A stretch of 14,571 nucleotides of DNA from Patescibacteria group bacterium (GTDB lineage Bacteria > Patescibacteriota > Patescibacteriia > Patescibacteriales > VMTK01). How positions within the stretch are numbered: position 1 is the stretch's first letter; every line of letters starts with the position of its first letter. Below, piece by piece: positions 5,539 through 12,500 of the stretch. The DNA lies in assembly GCA_018896595.1 (NCBI GenBank), contig JAHIME010000059.1:1-14571 (forward strand). Reading direction: 5' to 3'. The position numbers were made by a program, and so were the translations under genes. The notes under the pieces were generated by a model. The model was given only the letters and a program-made list of their open reading frames with translations. It was not told where the DNA came from and did no database searches.

Positions 5539-6912
5539 TTATTGGATATTTAATTTATACAGCCCTTCCCGGTTGCCTATTTTCGCGTAAAAATATAAAA
5601 TATCTCCCGCTTGGCTTAAAAAAGGAAAAGCGATTTTATCTAATTTGATTATTTCCGTGATATTATATTTATCCCGTTCATCAAGCTCTATGGCATTGAC
5701 CGCGTTTTCCACGCAATAAATTATATAGTTATTGCTTGGATGCCAAACAACCCCCGTGATTATTTGGCTGATGCGCGTGAGCAGTGTTTTTTTATTGGCG
5801 TTAAGGTCAAACAGCCAAATTTCAAAATCATTGGCATAAAGAAGCTTGTCGTCGTTAACCCAGTAAGCGTATTTAATATTATTAATCGTTTCCCGCAAGG
5901 GGGAGTAAAAAGAAGAAAAGGGGTCAATTAAGTAAAGAATTTGATGAGTTTCGTCGTAAAGATTAAGCAATTTGTGGTTAGGGTTAATAAAATAAAAATC
6001 AGTTGAACTTGGCAAATCAACGGTTCTTATCAGCTGGCGGGAGCCAATGTCAAAAATATTTAAGTTCGCGGAGCCGCCCAGCCGGCTTATAAAATAGAGA
6101 TAATTATTTTTAATTAAGTAATCTTCAAATTGCTGGCCTTCTAAAATTATTTGATTTGTTTTTGTTGACAGCGTAAAGCTGTTGATATTATTTTTATCTT
6201 GATAATACAATTTGTCATCGCTGGCTATATCCCACCTAATGCCGCCTATTTTGTTTTTAGTTTTAATAAAGTCTCCTAAATCAATCCCGGGCGTTTCGGA
6301 TTCTTTAATATTTTCAAGATTAACTACCGTTGTATCAAATAATATTTTTTTGCCGCTGGGCGCCCAGGAAAAAGCGGCGCCGCCGCCCGAGGACGCGGCT
6401 AATTTTGTTTGTTTTTCATCGGCCAAATTTAGAATTAATATTTGTCCATTGGTTGAAACGGCTATTTTATTTTTATCCGGCGAAGCCGTTGCGCCGCTTA
6501 TTCCGCCTTGCGCAAGCAGTATGGGCAAATCTTTTTTAAACAGATGCACGTCTTCGGCATAAGTTGAAGCGCCGGGATAAATGGTTAATTTTTTTTGCCA
6601 GGGCCAATAGCCGTCAAGCTCCAGTTTTAAATTATACTCCCCGGGCAGAAGCCCTTTTATTTTAGCCGGAGTTACGCTAAAACCGCTTTCATCCGATATA
6701 TATTTTTTTAAAAATGTTTGCTGTGGCTTGTCGTTAATAAATATTTTAGCTCCCCGCGGCTCGGAATCTAAAATAAAAGCGCCGGTTTTCTGCAGCTTAA
6801 CGCCTTTTAAGCTGAATTTATAGCCGGCGGCATAAAAAAGCGTCATCGGCGCGATGATGAGAAAGGCGATTATAAAAAAAATATATAAAATTCTGCGGGT
6901 TGTGAGAGACAT
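5539..6912 (-). CDS. PEGA-domain, TolB-like beta-propeller membrane protein
   Basis: 457 residues from the chosen ATG at 6912. An N-terminal membrane segment (about residues 6-26, ILYIFFIIAFLIIAPMTLFY) anchors a large extracytoplasmic part. A PEGA domain follows (about 45-110): SEPRGAKIFIND, LLPGEYNLKLELDGYWPWQKKL. The remainder is strand-rich with repeated blade-like units, for example KLLYANDFEIWLFDLNANKK and GVVWHPSNNYIIYCVEN, suggesting a TolB/WD40-type beta-propeller. PEGA proteins are surface or periplasmic and often bind glycans or other proteins; the ligand here is unknown. An upstream in-frame ATG at 6933 is rejected because a good promoter (6922-6950) places its -10 downstream of that codon. 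Transcription would start about three bases before the chosen ATG. Convergent with galU, divergent from the peptidase gene. Confidence 0.8.
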   Translation of the reverse strand: MSLTTRRILYIFFIIAFLIIAPMTLFYAAGYKFSLKGVKLQKTGAFILDSEPRGAKIFINDKPQQTFLKKYISDESGFSVTPAKIKGLLPGEYNLKLELDGYWPWQKKLTIYPGASTYAEDVHLFKKDLPILLAQGGISGATASPDKNKIAVSTNGQILILNLADEKQTKLAASSGGGAAFSWAPSGKKILFDTTVVNLENIKESETPGIDLGDFIKTKNKIGGIRWDIASDDKLYYQDKNNINSFTLSTKTNQIILEGQQFEDYLIKNNYLYFISRLGGSANLNIFDIGSRQLIRTVDLPSSTDFYFINPNHKLLNLYDETHQILYLIDPFSSFYSPLRETINNIKYAYWVNDDKLLYANDFEIWLFDLNANKKTLLTRISQIITGVVWHPSNNYIIYCVENAVNAIELDERDKYNITEIIKLDKIAFPFLSQAGDILYFYAKIGNREGLYKLNIQ

Positions 6913-6921
6913 AATGTTTAT

Positions 6922-6950
6922 ATCATATCGCATATTGCCTATAATTTCAA
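6922..6950 (-). promoter_or_regulatory. Promoter for the PEGA-domain gene
   Basis: On the minus strand: -35 TTGAAA (complement of 6945-6950), a 17-base spacer, and -10 TATGAT (complement of 6922-6927). Expected start is about 6915, only about three bases before the ATG at 6912, so the mRNA would be nearly leaderless. This decides the start codon of the gene. Confidence 0.6.
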
Positions 6951-6970
6951 GCGTAAATTTTAATTTGCAT

Positions 6971-6999
6971 TTGTCAAGCTGAAATCAATATGTTAGAAT
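6971..6999 (+). promoter_or_regulatory. Promoter for the ctp-pyrG operon
   Basis: -35 TTGTCA (6971-6976), 17-base spacer, -10 TAGAAT (6994-6999) with TG at 6991-6992 making an extended -10. Expected start is about 7006, giving a leader of about 54 bases. The PEGA promoter reads the other way from the same intergenic region. Confidence 0.6.
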
Positions 7000-7015
7000 A
7001 TGAGAGTAAACCCAC

Positions 7016-7031
7016 ACACCAGAATTGGTGT
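7016..7031 (+). other. Leader hairpin upstream of the peptidase gene
   Basis: ACACCA (7016-7021) / TGGTGT (7026-7031) with loop GAAT, lying near the predicted 5' end of the transcript and about 28 bases before the start codon. There is no T-run, so it is not an obvious terminator; it may protect the 5' end or modulate translation. The role is unknown. Confidence 0.35.
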
Positions 7032-7059
7032 TGGGGTGAATAATTCTTAATTCAACATC

Positions 7060-8322
7060 ATGCTGAAAGAAAAAAAATACGCGATTTTTAAGAAGATTGC
7101 CATTGCCGCCCTGATTATTATATTGATGGCAGTCAGTTTTGGCGCGGGAATGTATATAACCCGAAGAAGCGAGACGGCAAAACAAATAGCTGACAAGGAA
7201 ACGATATTTTTAGGAAAGGTGCTGGGCAAATACGGCGAAGCCTCGCAAGGCAAGCTAAGCCGAGATGTTGATTTTAATTTATTTTGGGAGGTATGGGATA
7301 TGCTGGAGGAAAGATATGTTGACCGCGAAAAGCTGAACGAGAAAGAAATGTTTTACGGAGCGATTGGAGGAATGGTTTCTTCTTTGGAAGATCCATATAC
7401 GGTATTTATGAATCCGGCGGTGGCGCAAGAATTTGAGCAGGATTTGGCAGGAACCTTTGAGGGAATTGGAGCGGAAATCGGCATAAGAAACGATATTTTG
7501 ACTATTATCGCGCCTTTGGCCGATATGCCGGCCGAGAAAGCCGGGCTTAGGGCGGGGGATAAGGTTTATGCCATTGACGGAGAATCAACAGCCGGCATTA
7601 CGGTTGATGAAGCCGTAAACAAAATTCGCGGGCCTCACGGCACGGAAGTTAATTTGACTATTTCCCGAGACGGAATGGAAGAAGCTAAAGATATATCAAT
7701 TACCAGGGGCGTTATTGTGGTAAAAAGCGTAAAAGCCGAATTAAGAGATGATAAAATTTTTGTCGTGCAGATTACTAATTTTAACGACGATACTTTGGAT
7801 TTATTTGATAAAGCGATTCAGGAGATAATCGCCAAGAATCCGAAAGCCGTTATTTTGGATTTGCGCAATAATCCCGGCGGATATTTGGATACCGCCATTG
7901 AAGTGGCCAGCGAATGGGTGGAAGACGGCGTGGTTGTGTCGGAAAAATTCAGTGAAGAAAAAAAGGATGAGTATCTTGCCAGAGGCAGAGCCAGATTAAA
8001 AGATTATAATACGGTTGTATTGATCAACCAGGGCAGCGCTTCGGCTTCGGAAATCGTTGCCGGCGCTTTGCAGGATTATAACAAGGCGGTTGTGGTCGGC
8101 AAGCAGACTTTCGGCAAGGGTTCGGTGCAGGTTCTGGAAAATTTGCCGGATGGCTCTTCGGTAAAAATAACAGTTGCCAAATGGCTTACCCCCAACGGCA
8201 ACTGCATCAATGAAACCGGCATCACTCCTGACGTGGAAGTTGATTTGACCGAAGAGGATTATGATGCCGGCAAGGATCCGCAGATGGAGAAGGCAATTGA
8301 AATATTAAGCGATAATAAATAA
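7060..8322 (+). CDS. S41 C-terminal processing peptidase (CtpA/CtpB-like)
   Basis: 420-residue membrane-anchored serine protease with the standard layout. An N-terminal membrane segment (about 13-33) is followed by the helical N-terminal S41 region with ERYVDREKLNEKEMFYGAIGGMVSSLEDPYTVF (84-116). A PDZ domain (about 125-205) contains GIGAEI, AGLRAGDKVYAIDG and IRGPHGT. The peptidase domain (about 215-390) contains VILDLRNNPGG (264-274), the Ser motif GSASASE (325-331, Ser328 likely catalytic) and FGKGSVQ (351-357, Lys353 as general base), ending WLTPNGNCINETGITPDVEV. These enzymes trim or degrade envelope proteins from their C-terminus after the PDZ domain senses the tail. pyrG follows after six bases, so the two are probably co-transcribed. 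Confidence 0.93.
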   Translation: MLKEKKYAIFKKIAIAALIIILMAVSFGAGMYITRRSETAKQIADKETIFLGKVLGKYGEASQGKLSRDVDFNLFWEVWDMLEERYVDREKLNEKEMFYGAIGGMVSSLEDPYTVFMNPAVAQEFEQDLAGTFEGIGAEIGIRNDILTIIAPLADMPAEKAGLRAGDKVYAIDGESTAGITVDEAVNKIRGPHGTEVNLTISRDGMEEAKDISITRGVIVVKSVKAELRDDKIFVVQITNFNDDTLDLFDKAIQEIIAKNPKAVILDLRNNPGGYLDTAIEVASEWVEDGVVVSEKFSEEKKDEYLARGRARLKDYNTVVLINQGSASASEIVAGALQDYNKAVVVGKQTFGKGSVQVLENLPDGSSVKITVAKWLTPNGNCINETGITPDVEVDLTEEDYDAGKDPQMEKAIEILSDNK

Positions 8323-8328
8323 TGTAAT

Positions 8329-9996
8329 ATGAAAAAGCAAATCATAAAAAATAAGTCCGCGAAATATATCTTCGTCGTCGGCGGGGTGATGTCCGGCGTG
8401 GGCAAGGGGGTTACCTGCGCTTCCATCGGCAGAATTCTGCTTTCCAAGGGGTTTAATGTAAGCGCCATTAAAATTGACCCCTATATCAATGTTGACGCCG
8501 GCACCATGAACCCGATTGAGCACGGTGAAGTGTTCGTAACCGAGGACGGGGACGAGACCGACCAGGACATCGGCAACTATGAAAGATTTTTAAATAAAAA
8601 TATCGGCCGAGACAATTATATGACAACCGGCAGAGTGTATCAAAGCGTAATACAGCGCGAGCGCAATTTGGAATACGGCGGCAGATGCGTTGAGGTTGTG
8701 CCTGACATTCCCAATGAAGTTATCGCGCGGATTAAAAAAGCGACGCAAAAATCCAAAGCTGAAATAATGATAATTGAAATCGGCGGCACGGTCGGAGAGT
8801 ACCAGAATTTGCTGTTTTTGGAAGCGGCCCGCATGATGCATCTGTCCGACCCTGAAAATGTTTTGTTTATCATGGTTTCCTATCTGCCTGTTCCGGCTAA
8901 AATCGGAGAAATGAAAACCAAGCCGACTCAGTACGCGGTAAGGACGTTGAATTCGGCCGGGATACAGCCCGATTTCATAGTCGCCCGTTCGCGCACCAAT
9001 ATTGACAGGCCGCGTAGAAGAAAACTGGCGATTTTTTGCAATATACACGAAGATGATGTTATCAGCGCGCCTGACATTGACTCAATTTACGATGTGCCGG
9101 TAAATTTTGAAAAGGATAATCTGGGAAACAGAATTCTGGAAAAATTTAATTTAAAAGCAAGAAAAAAAGATTTGGTTGAGTGGCGTAAATTAGTAAAGAC
9201 GATTCATAGCGTTAAACAAGAAATTAATGTCGGGATAGTGGGCAAATATTTCGCTACCGGCGATTTTTGTTTGGCGGATTCTTATATTAGCGTAATTGAA
9301 GCGGTTAAACATAGCTGCTGGGCCAATAAATGCAAGCCGCGATTCACATGGGTTAATGCCGAAGAGATTGAAAAAAATGGCGTTAAAAGTTTAAAAGGCA
9401 TGGACGGCATCATCGTGCCGCAAGGCTGGGGCTCGCGCGGCTCGGAAGGCAAGATTAAAACTATAAAATATTGCCGCGAAAACAATATTCCGTATTTCGG
9501 CTTATGCTACGGCATGCAGATGGCGGTGATTGAATTCGCCCGTAATGTCTGCAAATTAAATCAGGCGAATTCGGAAGAAATAGATCCAAAAACTCCCAAT
9601 CCGGTTATTCATATTATGCCCGGCCAAAAAGAGCTGATCGCTAAAAAGCAGTACGGCGGCACAATCCGCTTGGGCGGCTGGCCGTGCAAAATTATGCCGG
9701 GTACGCATTTGGCGCGGGCGTACAAGAAAAAATTCGGCGATCAAAATATTATTTCCGAGCGCCACAGGCATAGGTATGAATTCAATAACGATTACCGCGA
9801 GCGGTTTGAAAAAAACGGCTTAACAATCGCGGGAACTTCGCCTGACGGGAAAATCGTGGAGGCGGTTGAAATAACCGGGCATCCTTTCTTTATCGGCACC
9901 CAGTTCCATCCTGAATATATTTCCCGGCCCCTTAATCCGCATCCGTTGTTTGTTGAGTTCATTAGGGTTTGCTTGAAGTTGAAGAGGAAAAAATAA
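8329..9996 (+). CDS. pyrG: CTP synthase
   Basis: 555 residues. It makes CTP from UTP, ATP and glutamine in the cytosol. The N-terminal synthase domain (about 1-285) has the P-loop GGVMSGVGKGVTCASIG (18-34), IKIDPYINVDAGTMNPIEHGEVFVT (47-71), ETDQDIGNYERF (76-87) and IEIGGTVGE (149-157). The C-terminal class I glutamine amidotransferase domain (about 300-548) has FGLCYGMQ (390-397) with nucleophile Cys393, and QFHPEY (525-530) giving His527 and Glu529; all catalytic residues are present. Departures from the common form are PQGWGSRG (364-371) for the usual PGGFGxRG near the oxyanion hole and CYGMQ for CLGMQ. A strong terminator follows at 10018. Confidence 0.97.
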   Translation: MKKQIIKNKSAKYIFVVGGVMSGVGKGVTCASIGRILLSKGFNVSAIKIDPYINVDAGTMNPIEHGEVFVTEDGDETDQDIGNYERFLNKNIGRDNYMTTGRVYQSVIQRERNLEYGGRCVEVVPDIPNEVIARIKKATQKSKAEIMIIEIGGTVGEYQNLLFLEAARMMHLSDPENVLFIMVSYLPVPAKIGEMKTKPTQYAVRTLNSAGIQPDFIVARSRTNIDRPRRRKLAIFCNIHEDDVISAPDIDSIYDVPVNFEKDNLGNRILEKFNLKARKKDLVEWRKLVKTIHSVKQEINVGIVGKYFATGDFCLADSYISVIEAVKHSCWANKCKPRFTWVNAEEIEKNGVKSLKGMDGIIVPQGWGSRGSEGKIKTIKYCRENNIPYFGLCYGMQMAVIEFARNVCKLNQANSEEIDPKTPNPVIHIMPGQKELIAKKQYGGTIRLGGWPCKIMPGTHLARAYKKKFGDQNIISERHRHRYEFNNDYRERFEKNGLTIAGTSPDGKIVEAVEITGHPFFIGTQFHPEYISRPLNPHPLFVEFIRVCLKLKRKK

Positions 9997-10017
9997 TATA
10001 AAATATAAATAAAATAC

Positions 10018-10049
10018 AAAAACAATCCGCCTTGGGCGGATTGTTTTTT
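10018..10049. terminator. Bidirectional rho-independent terminator between pyrG and rpmA
   Basis: Stem AACAATCCGCC (10021-10031) / GGCGGATTGTT (10035-10045), loop TTG, extended by A/T pairs and ending in a run of six T (10044-10049). On the minus strand the A-rich stretch upstream gives a matching T-run, so it can serve both pyrG and the convergent rpmA. Confidence 0.9.
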
Positions 10050-10061
10050 GCGCGTTAAAGT

Positions 10062-10343
10062 TTATTTTTGCGGAACTACATTTACAATCTTCGTATCTTT
10101 GAGCTGATTATTGAATTTTCTCAGTTTTTTAGCGGTGAATTTGACAAAACCGGCCATGGTCGCGAACAATGTATCGTCGCCGCCTTTTTTGACATTAAGT
10201 CCGGCATGGTATTTCGTTCCTCTTTGGCGGACCAAGATACAGCCCGCTTTGGCGAACTCGCCGTCATGCAGTTTAATTCCCAGCCGCTTGCTTTCTGATT
10301 CGCGGCCCAGTGTTGTGGAGCCGCCAGCTTTCTTATGTGCCAT
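10062..10343 (-). CDS. rpmA: 50S ribosomal protein bL27
   Basis: 93 residues. bL27 sits at the subunit interface, with its N-terminal tail reaching toward the peptidyl-transferase centre. The start MAHKKAGGSTTLGRESESKRLGIK (1-24) is the standard mature form, without the cleavable extension seen in many Firmicutes. GEFAKAGCILVRQRGTKYHAGLNVKKGGDDTLFA (28-61) and VKFTAKK (67-73) are typical. The C-terminus ends KIVNVVPQK. rplU (bL21), the usual partner upstream, is absent: the gene is alone, with its own consensus promoter (10452-10480) and a leader of about 100 bases carrying a GC-rich palindrome. Confidence 0.97.
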   Translation of the reverse strand: MAHKKAGGSTTLGRESESKRLGIKLHDGEFAKAGCILVRQRGTKYHAGLNVKKGGDDTLFATMAGFVKFTAKKLRKFNNQLKDTKIVNVVPQK

Positions 10344-10357
10344 ATATTTAGTTCATA

Positions 10358-10415
10358 AAACATGAAACATGCCTGCCCCGCTTCGCGGCTCGCGGCCGGG
10401 GAAACATGAAACATG
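10358..10415. repeat. Palindrome flanked by a 14-bp direct repeat in the rpmA leader
   Basis: AAACATGAAACATG occurs exactly at 10358-10371 and 10402-10415. Between them is a GC-rich palindrome: CCCCG (10376-10380) / CGGGG (10397-10401), with an alternative inner stem CCGC-TTC-GCGG (10378-10388). The pattern resembles a small inserted element with a duplicated flank, or a structured 5' leader of rpmA. Its CGCGG/TCGCGG content recalls the GC-rich units at 1-193. Confidence 0.55.
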
Positions 10416-10451
10416 GTTTGAAATAATTATTTAAGTTATTCATCTTGTTTC

Positions 10452-10480
10452 AATATAACAAAGAGATAGTGATATGTCAA
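10452..10480 (-). promoter_or_regulatory. Promoter for rpmA
   Basis: On the minus strand: perfect -35 TTGACA (complement of 10475-10480), a 17-base spacer, and -10 TATATT (complement of 10452-10457). Expected start is about 10445, giving a leader of about 100 bases that contains the palindrome at 10358-10415. Its -35 is 12 bases from the -35 of the divergent nifU promoter. Confidence 0.75.
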
Positions 10481-10492
10481 GGTTGCCGTTTC

Positions 10493-10521
10493 TTGACCTT
10501 ATTATTTACATATTGTATTAT
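10493..10521 (+). promoter_or_regulatory. Promoter for nifU-nifS, likely leaderless
   Basis: -35 TTGACC (10493-10498), 17-base spacer, -10 TATTAT (10516-10521). The ATG at 10528 lies at the expected transcription start, so the mRNA should begin at or within a base or two of the start codon. This also rules out the longer reading frame from 10474, which begins upstream of the -35. Confidence 0.65.
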
Positions 10522-10527
10522 TATAAC

Positions 10528-10920
10528 ATGCAATATACTAAAAAAGTAATTGAACATTTCCGCAACCCCCATAATCAGGGCGTGATTAAGAACGCGGATG
10601 CTATAGGACAGGCAGGCAATCCTGTTTGCGGGGATATTTTAAAAATTTATTTAAAGATAAGGCGCGGCAAGGACAAAAAAGGCGGAGGAATAATTAAAGA
10701 TGTTAAATTTGAAACATTAGGTTGCGCCGCGGCAATCGCGGTTTCGTCCGCGCTAACTGACAGAGCAAAGGGTAAAACATTGGATGAAGCTTTAAAAATC
10801 ACCAAAGATAAAATAGTGAAGGATTTGGGCGGCCTGCCTCCGGTAAAAATTCATTGTTCAATGCTGGCCGTTGAGGCCTTGCGTAAAGCGATTAAAAATT
10901 TAAACATTATTAAAAATTAA
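10528..10920 (+). CDS. nifU: Iron-sulfur cluster assembly scaffold NifU/IscU
   Basis: 130 residues, an IscU-type single-domain scaffold that receives sulfur from a cysteine desulfurase and builds an Fe-S cluster for transfer to target proteins. MQYTKKVIEHFRNPHNQG (1-18) is the classic opening. The three cluster ligands are present: Cys34 with Asp36 in GNPVCGD (30-36), Cys66 in LGCAAAIA (64-71) and Cys110 in HCSMLA (109-114). The usual LPPVK recognition motif is at 103-107, although the Hsc chaperones are not visible here. The start at 10528 is chosen because the homologous N-terminus begins there and the promoter lies directly upstream. nifS follows after seven bases, the reverse of the usual iscS-iscU order. 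Confidence 0.93.
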   Translation: MQYTKKVIEHFRNPHNQGVIKNADAIGQAGNPVCGDILKIYLKIRRGKDKKGGGIIKDVKFETLGCAAAIAVSSALTDRAKGKTLDEALKITKDKIVKDLGGLPPVKIHCSMLAVEALRKAIKNLNIIKN

Positions 10921-10927
10921 AAATTAT

Positions 10928-12151
10928 ATGAAAATATATTTAGATCATAGCGCCACCACTCCCATGGACAAAAAGGTTTTAGCCGCCATGCTGCCGTATT
11001 TTAAAAATAAATTCGGCAACCCGTCCTCAATCCATAGCTTTGGCCAGGAGGCGCTTGCCGGCGTTGACAAAGCCAGAGAGCGGCTGGCTGAATTTTTAAA
11101 TTGCGGCCCGGATGAAATAATATTCACATCGGGCGCCACGGAATCCGATAATTTGGCCATTAGAGGCGTAATTAAGGCCTTGCGAGCGCAAGGGGTTAAA
11201 AATCCCCACATTATAACATCGCTGGTTGAGCACGACGCGGTTTTGGAACCGTGCTTGGAGCTGGAAAAAGAGGGGATTGAGGTTACTTTTTTGCCCGTTA
11301 AGCCGAATGGAGTGGTTGATGTCGCGCAATTTAAAAAAGCCGTAAAAGATAATACGGTTTTAGTTTCAGTGATGTATGTTAACAGCGAAGCGGGGAGCAT
11401 TCAGCCGATCAAGGAAATCGGCAAGATAATCAAAAAGATTAACGAAAGCAAGCTGAAAGAATGGGGAAAAAACAGGCCGGTTGACAGGGGGATGAAGCCG
11501 CAACCGATTTATTTTCATACAGATGCCGTGCAGGCGGTGAATTTTTTGAATTGCGACACCAAGCATTTACATGTTGATTTGCTGTCATTATCAGGGCATA
11601 AGATTTACGGGCCGAAAGGAGTCGGAGCGCTGTATGTCAAATCAGGCACGCCGATTAAAGCAACGCAATTGGGCGGCCATCACGAGAGAAATTTGCGCAG
11701 CGGCACTTTAAACGCGCCGGGCATAGTCGGGCTGGGAGAAGCCGTAAAACAATTGGATAAAAAGACCGTGGAGAAGAATAATGCCAAAATCGCGAAACTG
11801 CGTGATATGTTAGCGGACGGGGTGATGAAGAATATTCCCAAGGTTATTTTAAATACCGACAGGGAGAACGCTACGCCGGCGCATGCCCACTTTTCTTTTT
11901 TAGGCGCGGAAGGCGAATCAATTTTAATTTCCCTGGATTTGGCGGGAATCGCCGTATCAACCGGCTCGGCCTGCGCCTCAGGGAGCTTAAAAGCATCCCA
12001 TGTTTTGCTGGCTATGGGCATACCCAAGGAAATAGCCCATAATTCCATAAGGTTTACTTTAGGCAAGCATACAACAGAAGCGGAAATTAAAAAAGCGATA
12101 AAAATTTTACCGCCGATCGTGGAAAGACTGCGCAGAATGTCGCCGCTTTAA
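10928..12151 (+). CDS. nifS: Cysteine desulfurase (NifS/IscS family)
   Basis: 407-residue PLP enzyme of fold type I that removes sulfur from L-cysteine as a persulfide for the adjacent scaffold. Motifs: IYLDHSATTP (3-12), FGNPSSIHSFG (29-39), IIFTSGATESDNLAI (64-78), EHDAVL (101-106), HTDAVQ (197-202), LSGHKIYGPKG (221-231) with PLP-binding Lys225, RSGTLN (257-262), and STGSACASGSLKASHVL (344-360) with the persulfide Cys349. Relative to common NifS/IscS proteins there seems to be an extra stretch of about 20 residues near 172-193 (NESKLKEWGKNRPVDRGMK). No Shine-Dalgarno sequence is visible. Its TAA overlaps, on the opposite strand, the stop codon of the small pilus-cluster gene. Confidence 0.95.
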   Translation: MKIYLDHSATTPMDKKVLAAMLPYFKNKFGNPSSIHSFGQEALAGVDKARERLAEFLNCGPDEIIFTSGATESDNLAIRGVIKALRAQGVKNPHIITSLVEHDAVLEPCLELEKEGIEVTFLPVKPNGVVDVAQFKKAVKDNTVLVSVMYVNSEAGSIQPIKEIGKIIKKINESKLKEWGKNRPVDRGMKPQPIYFHTDAVQAVNFLNCDTKHLHVDLLSLSGHKIYGPKGVGALYVKSGTPIKATQLGGHHERNLRSGTLNAPGIVGLGEAVKQLDKKTVEKNNAKIAKLRDMLADGVMKNIPKVILNTDRENATPAHAHFSFLGAEGESILISLDLAGIAVSTGSACASGSLKASHVLLAMGIPKEIAHNSIRFTLGKHTTEAEIKKAIKILPPIVERLRRMSPL

Positions 12152-12432
12152 TCAAAGGGATTATCGGGCCCGTTTGCTTCGCGCGGCGCGGTTTTTTTAT
12201 TGATTTCTTCCACAATATCATTAAATTTGTTAATATTGATTTTAATAGTTTCATTTGCCGTTGTTATTTCCGAAGCTGAAACATCCTCCGGCTGGATAAC
12301 GGTTTGATAAATATTTTTATTAAAAAATTGGCAGATGTTATAAAATAAAAAAAGACAGGCCAATATTATCGCGAAATAAGACCAAGAAACAATTTTTTTA
12401 ACCGTAATTTTAATTTTAATTTTCTTAAACAT
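12148..12432 (-). CDS. Small single-span membrane protein in the pilP position
   Basis: 94 residues, not recognised by sequence. A basic N-terminus (MFKKIKIKITVKK) is followed by one membrane segment (about 15-36, SWSYFAIILACLFLFYNICQFF) and a short polar extracytoplasmic tail ending GPDNPFD, with a likely helix at 62-80. It is last in the pilM-pilN-pilO run, where Proteobacteria encode the lipoprotein PilP, but it lacks a lipobox and a PilP beta-domain, so I give no symbol. The ATG at 12432 is chosen; a longer frame from 12510 would translate the hairpin at 12452-12499 and overlap the end of pilO. Its stop overlaps the nifS stop by three bases in tail-to-tail arrangement. Confidence 0.6.
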   Translation of the reverse strand: MFKKIKIKITVKKIVSWSYFAIILACLFLFYNICQFFNKNIYQTVIQPEDVSASEITTANETIKININKFNDIVEEINKKTAPREANGPDNPFD

Positions 12433-12451
12433 ACCCAAAATTTTAATATTA

Positions 12452-12499
12452 TTATTCGCATGTCCCGCATTTGTAGTTGCGGGTTCGCGAAGCGAATAA
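12452..12499. repeat. Asymmetric two-stem hairpin after pilO
   Basis: Outer stem TTATTCGC (12452-12459) / GCGAATAA (12492-12499). Inner stem CCCGCA (12464-12469) / TGCGGG (12478-12483). Spacers differ: four bases on one side and the palindrome TTCGCGAA on the other. It begins one base after the pilO stop codon and separates it from the next gene. There is no clean T-run directly after the stem in the minus direction, so it is a weak terminator candidate; it may instead be a mobile palindromic repeat or mRNA-processing element. Confidence 0.6.
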
Positions 12500-12500
12500 C

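Noticed and set aside
8590..9048. 152-residue antisense frame inside pyrG, and similar antisense frames inside galU, nifS and pilM
   Set aside because: These lie opposite strongly conserved coding sequence, lack motifs or starts, and reflect codon bias of the real genes.
10474..10527. Longer N-terminus for NifU
   Set aside because: The extra 18 residues are hydrophobic and foreign to the family, the codon lies upstream of the -35 of the gene's own promoter, and the conserved protein begins exactly at 10528.
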